DNA from: Hemicentrotus pulcherrimus
Lineage: Eukaryota; Echinodermata; Echinoidea; Camarodonta; Strongylocentrotidae
Reading direction: 5' to 3'
Length of the DNA: 64,000 nucleotides
NCBI GenBank assembly: GCA_003118195.1
Contig: BEXV01000019.1
Span: 268,695 to 332,694, forward strand
Below are positions 51,001 through 60,437 of the stretch, one piece after another. The notes beneath the pieces were generated by a model that searched no databases, was not told where the DNA came from, and was given only the letters and a program-made list of their open reading frames with translations. The translations under genes were made by a program, and so were the position numbers. Position 1 is the first letter of the stretch; each line of letters begins with the position of its first letter.

Positions 51001-54000
51001 TCCAGCAGCAGCTGTGCCATCCCTTCCATAATTCAAAACAATAAAGGCTCCGTCAGGATCAGATTGCGATACGGTGTATGTATATGTTTGGCCTGCCGTG
51101 TAAAAGTAGGCACACATGGCGCCCTTTGCTGTTGAAGACACCGCAGTTTTCAGGTAGATATTATCACCAGGGGCTGTGCCAGTAACGTAAATTCCGGATT
51201 GAGAGGAGCACGGGACCACAATTGTAAAATAGTGGTTAAAATATATACTGAGGGAGTCGGCACCTGATATACGAAAGTAGCTGGTCAACAGTGTGTACTG
51301 CTCTTCAGGTGGTATGACGACCATTGATGCGGCTCCCTTTAGGATCTGCACTACTTGGATGGGTTTATCACTGGTGATACGTAGCATGTCGTTCGTGGTG
51401 ACTTCTCGGCTATCAGTCTGCCCCTGTCCAAGGCTGACCAATGTACCATCGACGTTGATGGTCGTGTCGTCTCTGCCTGAGGTAATTTGGACGTAGTATC
51501 CCGTTGAGCCATCTTGAAACGGAGGTACGTTGAAGGTGGTTCCCCATTTGTCGTAAGGCAACAGATGCTCCATGGCATAATCACAAGATCCACTGCCAAT
51601 TTCTGGACTATATGCACAAGAGGACCCACTTAATACCGAAACAGTCTTGTTTGCCAGTATTCTCGACCCGGTAAAGTCGTTGGATGAGGTAGTGATAATC
51701 ATCTGATACCAGGCCGGAATCTCCACTTCAAGGTCCGAAAAGGGACTAGAATACGTAATACCGTCATATGTAAATGGACCATTGGGTGTCAGACGGATGA
51801 ACGTAGTTTCACCGGTCGAAGAGATAACCACTTGTCCAAGACCTGGACCGGCTAGAACTGATGCAAAATATTCCTGGCCTAGAAATTCAAGAGGAATTAA
51901 GGCGGTAGCCCCATATACACCTTCCTGTAAAGGATAGAAGTAAAATAAACCACACCTGTCATCAAAAACAGAACCGAGTGTTGTCTCCTGACAGGTGTTG
52001 GCAGGAGTAGACAGGGTTAAGCAGAAAATGTTAAATCATCAGGTTTTGGGCAAGGGTAAGTTTTGCCCAAATGTTTCAACTGAAAATTGATCATATACCT
52101 ACTACACCTACGGTTTCGGCCTACTGACGTATATTGTACAGGTTCACCTTAAATTTGGGCAGAGGATTCATAGTACTCAATGCCATTCCATACTCCCACT
52201 TATCACCATGCCAATAAGTACTTCAACTTGTCCAGCTCTATTTATACTTACATTTGTGTTAGATCCAAATAGGTACATGATAAGGCTATAATCAGGTAAG
52301 ACACGTAATGTCCCGTTGTGTAATCCCGTGCTCCTTGTAACCGACGTCTCTGCTGTATAGGTTAGCTTGTGACTCGACGGCATTCCATTTGTGGCAAACT
52401 GTCCAGACTCAGATCTGGCCGGTCGAGCTGCGTAAAAATAAGTACCCCCCGGGTTGGTGGTCTGAACAAAGCACCCGTAATCTCCGAGGTACGAACTGTA
52501 CTGGCCGCTCACAGGGAGACCGAAAACAAATTCGAGACCGAATCGGGTGGAATCTGCATGATCTCCGACTGTGGGGATAAATGCAATGAATTTAAACTTT
52601 AAACTTCATTTCAGTATTTTTTCTTGAACAAAGTCATCTGCAGGATGGTTAAAATCATGAGGACTTTGTTCTATGACATATACGAAAGTTATTTGTGACA
52701 ATTTCGATGACTTTGGTTCAGGCATCTTCCTTATACTTCTACTGGTAGCCAACTTCTACTTGCTGAAGAAGTTTATCAGGATGGTTCAAACGATTAGGAC
52801 TTTGTCTTTGGCACATCCAAAAGGATGTTACCTGTGGCAGTTCTGAAGTCGATAGTTAAGACACCTTTCTCAAACGTTTTCTTCAAGCCATGGCTCAGTG
52901 GTAGAGGAAAAAATCTCCTTACCGGGAGCTCCAAGGTTCGAAACTAATGTCTGTGCGCTAATGCCCTTTGGAAGACTCATTACCAAGTCCCTGGGAACGG
53001 ACTTGCAGCACTCGGACCTCTGCTTCCCAATACAAAGTATGCACTTGCTTTCAAATAAGCAGTCAAATACATATAAACCACTAACCAGCCACAAATCATT
53101 CACTTGAGCTTGCCAGTGCATGTGTAAGGACGGTGTCTGAACGAAACTATCAAAGATAAATAACTTTGATATGTGCCATAGAAAGAAATTCGAAATTGTT
53201 GCCATGAAAAGGGTATAGATCTTTGAGATATCTCGTACGGAATCGTATCCATGTATGTCAAGTTTGGGGTAATAGGCATGATCCATAAAGTCTGGATCTG
53301 AAATAGAGAGTACTGACTGCCTGCCGTAGCAACAAACAGAGTTGACAAAACAATTAACTCCGTTTCGTTGACGATCAACCATGAATGAAATCTTCCGTCT
53401 TCTTTGTCAATACAATTATGGAAATGCAAGCATTACAATAAACCAAGAAGTTGTTTAAACAAACAGAACTTTGTTTTTCCTGGCTCATTTTTTTCTTGAT
53501 TGAGGTGTCGTATAAAAGGGCAGAAAATTAAATTTCCGGAAATGTGGGTCTTTTCTTTTTTTCTCTCTTTGAAATTCAGATACTGTTCGCCAAATGATTT
53601 GTTGGTAGTCTTTCTTCAAATGGTGTTTAATCACTCGTGCGTGAAATATGCATCATATGAGTTGCCTCAAATGAAATTATTTATAATTGTGATTAACTTA
53701 TGATAAAACATCGATAATTTTCGGTTTAGTTTTTTCTAGGACGCACAGTATTAAGGTTATTGACATTGATATTACTGTGCCAGCTTCATTTAACAACTTG
53801 AAAAGACGAACAATGTCATGGTTTTGATATTTGTTTCGATAATTAACCCATTGTAGTTGGTCCCAAAATATAAAAAGGTTACATATGACTTAAATATAAT
53901 AGGTAACAATGGTAAAAATCAAAAAGACGATTAAAATACAGCAAATGTATGGACCTATTGCCCAGTATCCGGTTTTAAGTTAAGATACCAGTAGAGGAAA

Positions 54001-55012
54001 GAAATTTGACTATTTTTGTGTCATGCAGTCAATACTGCAAGTTCACAAAGTTGTCAGCGTTCCTAGTGTTTAAACCGTGTGTTCTACTCGGGAGAAACAA
54101 GTGTCTCTGACACGTCAGTCTCACTAAAGAGGCCGACATTACATCGACGACAGACCGAACCAAAATATTACAAAACACTACTTGAGAATTTTCGATCGGT
54201 TTGGATCAGTTTGGAATTATTAACATTATTAACAGTCCCTTTGTATGACTGGGGTTGTGGAAGGATTCTCGTTTGCCTCTTAGAAACTTGTGTGTTGTGT
54301 AATTCGAGTCTGTGATAATCCGGGAAGCGCTGTGTTCGATGAACAACCTTCAAATATTTGATTACAGAAGTGTAAATATGATTTTTATTCTTCTTCTCCC
54401 TAACCCGTTTCATCTTCGGAATGTCAATCTACTGTACATCTGTCTACGAATGTCGAGGGGACTGGTGTGTTTGCCAATTTACCTCCGGTTCCAAATGAGC
54501 ACCCATGTGTTAAGCCGAGCTGGATTCTTTTCCCCCTTGTGCTTGTACGAGCAACCGAAATTAAAAAATGGATAACATGTCTGGGATTTCAAGAACAAAA
54601 AATATTGGAAATATAACTAACCAAAGCAGATTAAAAGTTGCCTATCTGCTGCTAGATGAGAAAAAAAAAGGGAAATCCTCTAATCTACATAACTGCATGA
54701 TGCACCCGCGGCGTTATTTTGATTGCCCCAATATATACTTTCACCATACTAGTAAGCATGTGTGCCAGTGATACAACGCAATATTTGCACTCTTCCCTTT
54801 TTATTGCGCTATCACTCGCACATGGTGCGTCAAAGACCAAGCCAGTCGCTAGCGCAGCCCTGCGTAAGCAAATAACGCGCCTCGTGTGCAACTGACTTAA
54901 CGCCTATGCGGCAACGATTCTGCAAGGACTTACCTGTACACGTCTGTGCTCTTGCAACACTAAGTAGCCGCAAAACAAACATCAGCAAAAGGGAGAAAAT
55001 TGCCTGAGCCAT
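47759..55012 (-). CDS. IgGFc-binding-protein-like secreted protein with Thr-rich linker and C-terminal PAN/apple domain (6 coding exons)
   Basis: Joined minus-strand exons 55012-54934, 52568-52252, 51924-50919, 49443-49315, 48792-48655 and 48012-47759 give 1,923 nt, an uninterrupted 640-residue frame plus TGA. Every junction has GT/AG, most donors read GTAAGT, and phases agree (1,0,1,1,1). Residues 1-22 form a signal peptide (hydrophobic FSLLLMFVL, cleavage after ARA). Residues about 30-465 match the IgGFc-binding N-terminal domain as known from FCGBP-like proteins: 'TALIPLEFLGQEY', 'HLLPYDKWGTTFNVPPF', 'SDKPIQVVQIL', 'PPEEQY'. Residues 468-556 are Thr/Gln/Pro-rich, likely O-glycosylated. Residues 557-640 hold a PAN/apple-like module with four Cys. 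Such proteins are secreted and adhesive; in echinoderms the family is linked to coelomocytes and mucus, but this ligand is unknown. Least certain are the exon 5 donor and whether the 5'UTR is spliced. Confidence 0.85.
48194..48240. repeat. Interstitial telomere-like repeat
   Basis: CCCTAATCCTAACCCTAAAC and the following degenerate units resemble the metazoan telomere motif CCCTAA. It lies between exons 5 and 6 of the IgGFc-binding gene, next to a GC-rich stretch that may be part of the same repeat. Confidence 0.6.
48655..48792 (-). CDS. Exon 5: second Thr-rich mucin-like linker
   Basis: The acceptor is TGTTAATACAG. The exon encodes SDVTTQTPTTKAPTTQ followed by ATTTQ-type repeats and a poly-Thr run. 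The frame-compatible donor is CCAG|GTACTG at 48655, giving 138 nt, phase 1-1. The position matching the exon 4 donor is mutated here (TCATGGGC instead of CCAGGTAC). The exon may therefore use this upstream donor, or be skipped without breaking the frame. Confidence 0.65.
48873..49256 (-). pseudogene. Decayed duplicate of exon 2 and its upstream intron
   Basis: This block aligns along its length with 52376-52757, which is exon 2's 5' part plus adjoining intron. The copy keeps the acceptor-like CAG and 'YLGDYGCFVQT' coding, but lacks the segment encoding EFVFG. It has an indel in a C/G homopolymer (48952-48961) that shifts frame, and loses the 3' half of the exon. It lies between Thr-rich exons 4 and 5 in the same orientation. 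It is best read as a remnant of intragenic segmental duplication; a homopolymer sequencing error could explain the shift but not the deletion. Confidence 0.8.
49315..49443 (-). CDS. Exon 4: Thr-rich mucin-like linker
   Basis: The 129-nt exon is symmetric (phase 1-1), between acceptor TTTAATAAAG and donor CCCAG|GTACAAC. It encodes 43 residues of Thr/Gln/Ser/Pro, starting SDVTTQATTTQA, with no Cys. It resembles exon 5 in both coding sequence and flanking intron. Confidence 0.75.
49903..49984. repeat. Direct duplication, copy 1 (intron 3)
   Basis: AGTCATATAAGTAGGCTTGA and the surrounding 80 bp match 50560-50645 in the same orientation. Both contain GAGAA.CCT.AATGAAAAAA and end in ACAAATGAT. Confidence 0.7.
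50080..50550 (-). repeat. Interspersed repeat, copy A (intron 3)
   Basis: The reverse complement matches 58433-58900 over about 450 bp. Shared blocks include GTCACTGTGCAACACCCTCTAA, CCCAACCGT and GAATTAAGGAATC. It has no coding frame and no clear inverted repeats, so its class is unknown. Confidence 0.8.
50560..50645. repeat. Direct duplication, copy 2 (intron 3)
   Basis: AGTCATATAAATAGACCTGG and context mirror copy 1. The two copies bracket the intron 3 interspersed repeat. Confidence 0.7.
50919..51924 (-). CDS. Exon 3: main body of IgGFc-binding domain
   Basis: The 1,006-nt exon lies between acceptor CTATCCTTTACAG and donor TATG|GTAAGTAC, phase 0 in and phase 1 out, encoding residues 133-467. 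It has the alternating beta-strand look of the family. Recognisable blocks are 'EGVYGATALIPLEFLGQEY', 'CDYAMEHLLPYDKWGT', 'YYVQITSGRDDTTINVDG', 'DMLRITSDKPIQVVQILKG' and 'FTIVVPCSSQSGIYVTG'. This is the strongest homology signal in the window. Confidence 0.93.
52252..52568 (-). CDS. Exon 2: start of IgGFc-binding domain
   Basis: The 317-nt exon lies between acceptor TTATCCCCACAG and donor AAT|GTAAGTATA, phase 1 in and phase 0 out. It encodes residues 27-132, including 'TRFGLEFVFGLP', 'YLGDYGCFVQTTNPGG' and 'GTLRVLPDYSLIMYLFGS'. A decayed second copy of its 5' part sits at 48.88-49.08 kb. Confidence 0.85.
52885..53095 (+). mobile_element. tRNA-derived SINE in intron 1 of the IgGFc-binding gene
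   Basis: A perfect pol III A box, TGGCTCAGTGG, lies at 52891-52901. A B box, GGTTCGAAACT, lies 44 nt downstream at 52935, the spacing found in tRNA genes. The tRNA cloverleaf cannot be completed, and about 140 bp of unrelated body follows. It is antisense to the host gene. Confidence 0.65.
53405..53748 (-). mobile_element. Truncated copy of the mariner-type MITE, intron 1
   Basis: On the minus strand it begins TA-CTGTGCGTCC. It then matches the 59.96-kb element, including the ATCGATxxTTTATCATAA block, the CGCCAAATGATTTGTTGG-type block and the ACAGAACTTTGTT block. One terminal inverted repeat is missing or decayed at the 53.4-kb end. Confidence 0.75.
53749..54933. other. 5' part of intron 1
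   Basis: No repeat or alternative exon recognised. The plus-strand frames at 54079-54771 are antisense to the gene and lack domains. Confidence 0.55.
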
Positions 55013-55057
55013 ATGTCCTGCTATGCCTTGACGGCTTTATGAAGTATAACAAGAATT
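54934..55057 (-). CDS. Exon 1 (coding 55012-54934): signal peptide
   Basis: The ATG is at 55012-55010 and starts a 22-residue hydrophobic leader ending SVARA, followed by QTCT. The donor after 54934 reads ACAG|GTAAGTCC, phase 1. Just upstream on the minus strand a pyrimidine tract ends in TTATTCCAG at about 55058. This is a strong acceptor, so the exon probably begins at 55057 with 45 nt of 5'UTR and a non-coding exon lies further upstream. That upstream exon and the promoter were not identified. Confidence 0.8.
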
Positions 55058-55442
55058 CTGGAATAAAAGAAAGGAAAATATGATGAATTTATTTTTCTAA
55101 ATCAAGGATTATTGTACAGTCTGTTATAATTGTAAAAAATCGTTACGATTTATTTAATGTTGAACTAGCAATAAACAGAAAACAAGCCCTTTATGTGAAT
55201 GAAATACAACACGATAAATTTAATTTGCTCTTTCGATTAGTTCCTAAACCCCATCCTCTGTATTAATTTTGGCGGTTCGGCTTCAATAATGCTTGTTTAT
55301 TTAGAAACTATGCGCTTTCACATGAGAAACAAAACAAAAACCACGTATAAACGATAATCTATGTATATTTGAAATTTGCCTTTTTCATTGTTAGCATGTA
55401 TGCCTATGTTGCATCAGATAATAAAACTCCCAACTTCGCTAA

Positions 55443-55782
55443 TGCTATGGTCACATTACCCAAAAGTAGCCTGCTCGGTGGCCGAGCGGCGTGTTTTTAA
55501 CCAATTCTGCCCAGCGGCTGCCCGGCGGCTGCCCGGCCACCGAGCGGCGGCCGCCCAGGCACCGCCCGTTTTTAGGGCATCGCTCGGTCGCCGCTGAAGT
55601 TTTAGCGCGGAGTTAAAATTTGGGCGGCGCCTGCTCACTTTTCATTCGCCACCCAGAATACGCTCGGTGCCTGGGCGGTCGCCGCCCGGCACCGACCTAA
55701 TTGCTGGGCGATGCCTAAATTCCAGCAGCGACCCAGCAGGCTACTGAACGGTCGGTCGCTGCTCAAATTTGTGACCATAGCT
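55443..55782. mobile_element. GC-rich foldback MITE, TAA target duplication, element 3
   Basis: The ends GCTATGGTCACA and TGTGACCATAGC, plus inner AGTAGCCTGCT / AGCAGGCTACT, form the TIRs. TAA flanks at 55440-55442 and 55783-55785. The interior is strongly GC-rich and consists of CGGCTGCCCGG / CACCGAGCGGC-type repeats. It lies about 0.4 kb upstream of the IgGFc-binding gene's first coding exon. Confidence 0.75.
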
Positions 55783-56489
55783 TAAGCTAAGGTCACAAAA
55801 GACGTATTGCCAAAACGTATTGCCATATATCACTTTTTATTGCCACAGTGATCTAATCGACCTTATAAACACGGAGATTACGTGAATAAATGAATCGTAT
55901 TCTACTTTTTTTTTTTAAATTGCCGCATCATGAAGAGCTCTCGGTGAGATGATTACAGGGATTTATTCTTAAGCGTTCATGCCTATGAAATGCAGAGGCC
56001 TTTTTAAATTGAAAACTAATCATATCTTCATTTGTTCATTACGGCTCCACGATGCAGACACTCTGATCATGAAGCTAGGTCCATGCTTTGATAGGAATAA
56101 TAACATTGACCGCAGTCGGCATAGAAATACATAAAACAAGGAAGAGCAACGTCAATGCTTAAGAGGTTACCCTCTGTAAATTGTACCAACACATTAAAAA
56201 AAAACTGTTGTTGTTTGTTTTATGAAATTTTTTATTTATCCAAACAGAAGTATAATATAGTACAAACCAAAACATAGTATATACAAATTACATAATTTAG
56301 AAGTTTAATCAGTTACAGGTCAAAACTAAATTCGTACATTTTCTTTTTCATCCAATACAGTATAAAGAACACAATATTCAAAGTATACCTATTTAGTATT
56401 TAAAAATACTTACCCATCCCATATGCATAAATACATAGTCAAATGAACTTATAACACCCTGAAACACACAACCAAGTACCAAGGTTTGT

Positions 56490-56522
56490 TAAATAATAAT
56501 AATAATAATGATAATAATAATG
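56490..56522. repeat. (TAA)n microsatellite
   Basis: AATAATAATAATAATGATAA-type units. Confidence 0.85.
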
Positions 56523-57283
56523 TAGTGTAGTTTAATGTATGTGTCCATGGCCATTTTATAACGAAATGGCAGGTTGGTTACAAGTAATTATGTATTAATT
56601 ATCTTTCCTTTTATGGCTTGCCCCCCCCCCTCCTCCCCCACAACAATACAACCGAAAATAACCTCGACATCAAGTAAACAGTCAATATATTACTACGTCA
56701 ATGTTACTATTAATTGATAGATTGAAGTAGTTCGTAGCGAATCGATGTAATACTGGTTCGTAATACCAACGTAAATGTAAGGGAAAACATCGAAATATCG
56801 GCAGCCCACATTGTGGGTTTAAAGTAGGTCAGAGTAAACGAGAGGCAAATGGCAGGAGGGGGATGTTAGAGAAAAGGGAATGGTCGGAAATGAGAGAAAA
56901 TAAGGACAGAACGAAGCGTGAACATTTCCTATGGCAAGGCATTTACTCCAAATATGCCACTCTCTACCCCAGTGTGTTTTGGGGTAAGTGGGGGTAATAA
57001 TAAAAGCATGTCCCGCAGCGCAGAGAAGCAGAGAAGGGTAAATTAAACTCAATTATTACTTGTTATTCAAAAATACCAAACAAATTTCATGACAAAAAGT
57101 GGAGCTCGGTATCAATTGATTAAAACAGTTGAGCACAACCTTTCATTTTTTATTCTCACGAAGCTACAACACGTCCCTGCTCTAATGAACTGTATATTGC
57201 TCTTTGGTCGCTCAAAAATGTAGAAAAATAGATAGAGCATGGTCTGGCAACAGACGACAATTCAGACCAGAATTTTATTTACA

Positions 57284-57449
57284 GTTGTTGTTGTTATTGT
57301 TATCATTATCATTAATATTATTGTTATTGTCATCATTATTATTCTTCTTCTTATTATTATTAACATTATTATTACTAATTTTATTATTACTAATATTATA
57401 ATTATTATAATTATTATTATCATTATTAGTTTTATCATTATTATTAGTA

Positions 57450-57486
<37 letters not shown>
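57284..57486. repeat. Trinucleotide microsatellite (TTG/TTA/TAG)n
   Basis: The tract passes from GTT to ATT/ATC to TAG trinucleotide units over 200 bp. Leu/Ile/Ser-rich frames through it are artefacts. Confidence 0.9.
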
Positions 57487-58086
57487 ATTTCTTATAATTA
57501 AATAAAGGGAATTATGTAAAAATGTAAATCAGAATGTCTGCCTTTCATGACTGAGTATTCAGAAATGTATGACTACATTTATAAGACTGATTCAAAATTG
57601 CGAAAGGGAGCAATGAACTAAAACTAATTTGTTTTCCTTCATAGCTCAAGTATAGATATCAAAACCCTGTATATCAAGCGCTATTTATCGATCAAAATCG
57701 ATCCATACATCACTTCGATTGTTTCGTAGAGGACATTTATTTTCATTATTCATGTTTTTTGTTTCTCTCTTTTTGTATTTCTTTTTTTTTTCATAATGTG
57801 TCCCCAAAGATTACCCTTCCCTCCGTTTCCTCCGTGCCTAATCGTTGACCTTCCTGCATGTTTTTCGATCTAGTCATTTCTAAAGTTATACTATAGGTTC
57901 GAAATCCCTTGCAATACTTAAACGTTTGCAATAGATTCGAACAATACCTAGGGTTAAGCGTCAGGGGCGCCGCATTTAAAAGTTCATAATTTGTTTTAGG
58001 GGTAGCAACGCTTGTAACCCAAATGTATTTTTCTTTATGCTTTATGCCTCTATATATGATTTCTCCTCCCTTATTCCCACTTTTCC

Positions 58087-58124
58087 GTGTGTGTGTGTGT
58101 GTGTGTGTGAGTCTCTCTCTCTCT
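58087..58124. repeat. (GT)n(CT)n microsatellite
   Basis: GT run followed by a CT run. Confidence 0.9.
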
Positions 58125-58432
58125 TGTTCCCCTATTATTGTCTATCAAACGCCTCATACAACATAATGTTAATAAATACCCTTTCCCTAGTACAGATTTT
58201 ATAGGGGATATACCCGGACTACGCCTTAATTCTTTGGTAATGAATATTGCATACAAGTGTACTTTATTATTTTATAAAAATAAAAAAAGTAAATTTGATT
58301 TCGAATTCACTTCAATTTCTGTTTATTTCTGTGAATTATTCATTTTTTTCTTTCCTTCCAGGTTCGTCAAGAAATGTTTATCTTTCATAATGTCTTGGCA
58401 GTTCTTTTTTAAATTATTTCTTTCAGATTTTA

Positions 58433-58900
58433 AAGTGACTCGGTAACGTTGTTGAAGGTTGATGGAAAAACTGCGTAATTTTGTAAAACTTATTATATTC
58501 TTTTTACTGTATTAACCTTCTAACATGCAAAAAATCCTGAACAAATTCTCAAACCACCAAGATATTTATGGTTTTCTTTGAAAGCGTCACTGTGCAACAC
58601 CCTCTAACTGTAAATTCTCTTCACCATTTTTGAATTATCCCAACCGTTTTTCCATGAAGATAAGACATAAAACGGGCTATTAAATACATGTCACCACTTA
58701 AATGTTTAGAATGGTAAATAGAGCAATTCATTGCTATGTGACGATTTACATTCATAAAGCAATGTAATTAAAATGTCATAATGTAGTTGAAAGAATTAAG
58801 GAATCGATCAGATCAGTTTTCCCAAATTGTTATCATTAAAAATGGTCTGTTTTTACTCAAATTTTCAGATTATCTTTAATTGTACATCTATCATTGACAT
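58433..58900 (+). repeat. Interspersed repeat, copy B
   Basis: This is the opposite-orientation partner of the intron 3 repeat. It begins AAGTGACTCGGTAAC and keeps the same block order with scattered substitutions and small indels. No target duplication was recognised. Confidence 0.8.
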
Positions 58901-59953
58901 CACCTCCTTCGCACCATTTTCTCTCATCAATGTTACATGTCCTTTTAAAGTCCCTTTAAAAGTACAAAGTTCAAAGAATTTCAACCCTTCAGTTCGTAAG
59001 GGTTTTTTCTTATATTTTTGATGGCTATTGCTTGAATATTCTAACGATTTACTTTGATTAAAGCAGGTTTACAAAGTAAATGTAAAAACGTATAATTGAG
59101 GCAGAAAAGTGAAAAGTGATGATGATGGTGAAAGTAACTTTAAAAAAAGAGGAATAGTAATGATTATAAAACACTAGTGCACTTCCACTTCTACCCTTAA
59201 TAACAATAACAATGATAATGATAATGATAATGATGAAAATAACAATAACACTAAGGCCTATAATGATGACAATGTTAAACACTCATGTAGCGCTCATATT
59301 TACATGTATCATGCAATGTGGTCGACTTCTCATATACTACCTCGGATTTCTGTCATTACATCATTTAAGGAATTCCTTCCTACCATGTACCCGTTATAAC
59401 CCCCTGGGTGAAGAGAGGCAGAAATACGGTAGCATAGCGAATACCGAAAACTTAAGAGCATTCAAAGCACTTACATCGATTCCTAAAAGTTGTAATGAAA
59501 TCACAATAAAAAAACCCCCCAATATTTCCATTATACCCAATGAGAACAATGTCAGTAAAATATTAGCAAAATTGCAAATTATTACCAAATAACTTACCTA
59601 GATTCTTATTGATGGAGATAAGGTAGCTACTGCAATCGTGGGGAAACAACCGAGAAACGATATTCGTGTAAGTCTACGTAATTCTGTGACACAAGTGTAC
59701 ACTTTATGCTCCTATAACAAGACTGCGCTTCAAATCCGAATTAATGAAATTTTAATGATTATGAAGTGCGCATGGGCATACGGATATGATGCTGACCGAA
59801 CCATTTTAATTTGCAGCGCCCCCCCCNCACACACACAAACATACAATGTACATACACACGGCTTCATTCTCCTTCATGAGAATGACAAAACAAAATGGCA
59901 ACAGCTTTTTAGTAGTCTGAAAGTTGTTGTTGTTGTTGTTATATTCAGCGTTA
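58901..59953. other. No gene recognised; contains one ambiguous base
   Basis: Microsatellite at 59.2 kb. An N at 59827 lies in a C homopolymer next to (CA)n. The 126- and 124-codon frames here cross these simple tracts and have no domains. Confidence 0.55.
59199..59255. repeat. (AATGAT)n-like microsatellite
   Basis: Units AACAAT, GATAAT and GATGAA. Confidence 0.8.
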
Positions 59954-59955
59954 TA

Positions 59956-60435
59956 CAGTGCGTCCCAGAAAAAAATGAAACCGAGATTCATCGATGTTTT
60001 ATCATAACTTAATCACTATTATAATTGATAAATGACACATTTCTGGAAAGCTTAGATCCTCTTCCTTTATTTGATGCAAGTTATATGATGCATATTTCAC
60101 GCATGCGTGATTAAAAGCAATTTGAAGAGAGGAAACCAAAAAATCATTTGGCGGGCAGTATATGAATTTCAAGAAGAAAATCACATTTCTTGTAAGTTCA
60201 ATTTCTGCTCTTTCATATGACACCTCAATCAGGAAAAATGAGACAGGAATAACAAAGTTCTGTTTGTTTTAAAATATGCTTGCATTTCAATAATTTGATC
60301 AAACGATATGATTTACATCAAATGAAAGAGGAGGATCTAAGCTTTTCAAAATATGTATCACTTATGAATTATAATTGTGACTAAGTTATGATAAAACATC
60401 GATGAATCTCGGTCTCGTTTTTCTGCAACGTACTG
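59956..60435. mobile_element. Mariner-type MITE with long terminal inverted repeats
   Basis: TA at 59954-59955 and 60436-60437 flank termini CAGTGCGTCCCAGAAAAA and, inverted, CAGTACGTTGCAGAAAAA. The inverted repeats extend about 125 bp on each side, including ATCGATGTTTTATCATAACTT and GCTTAGATCCTC blocks. Total length is 480 bp. No transposase is present. A related truncated copy lies in the gene's intron 1. Confidence 0.85.
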
Positions 60436-60437
60436 TA

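Larger units (their letters stand above)
55786..58432. other. Upstream of the IgGFc-binding gene; no gene recognised
   Basis: AT-rich sequence with trinucleotide and GT microsatellites. A minus-strand A-rich end with AATAAA-like words at about 56220-56240 could be a retrotransposon 3' end but carries no readable coding. Confidence 0.5.

Noticed and set aside
52891..52945. A tRNA gene
   Set aside because: A and B boxes are good, but no closed acceptor stem or cloverleaf can be drawn and a non-tRNA body follows, so it is a SINE.
57204..57505. Leu/Ile-rich hydrophobic frames suggesting membrane proteins
   Set aside because: They are translations of the TTA/TTG/TAG microsatellite.
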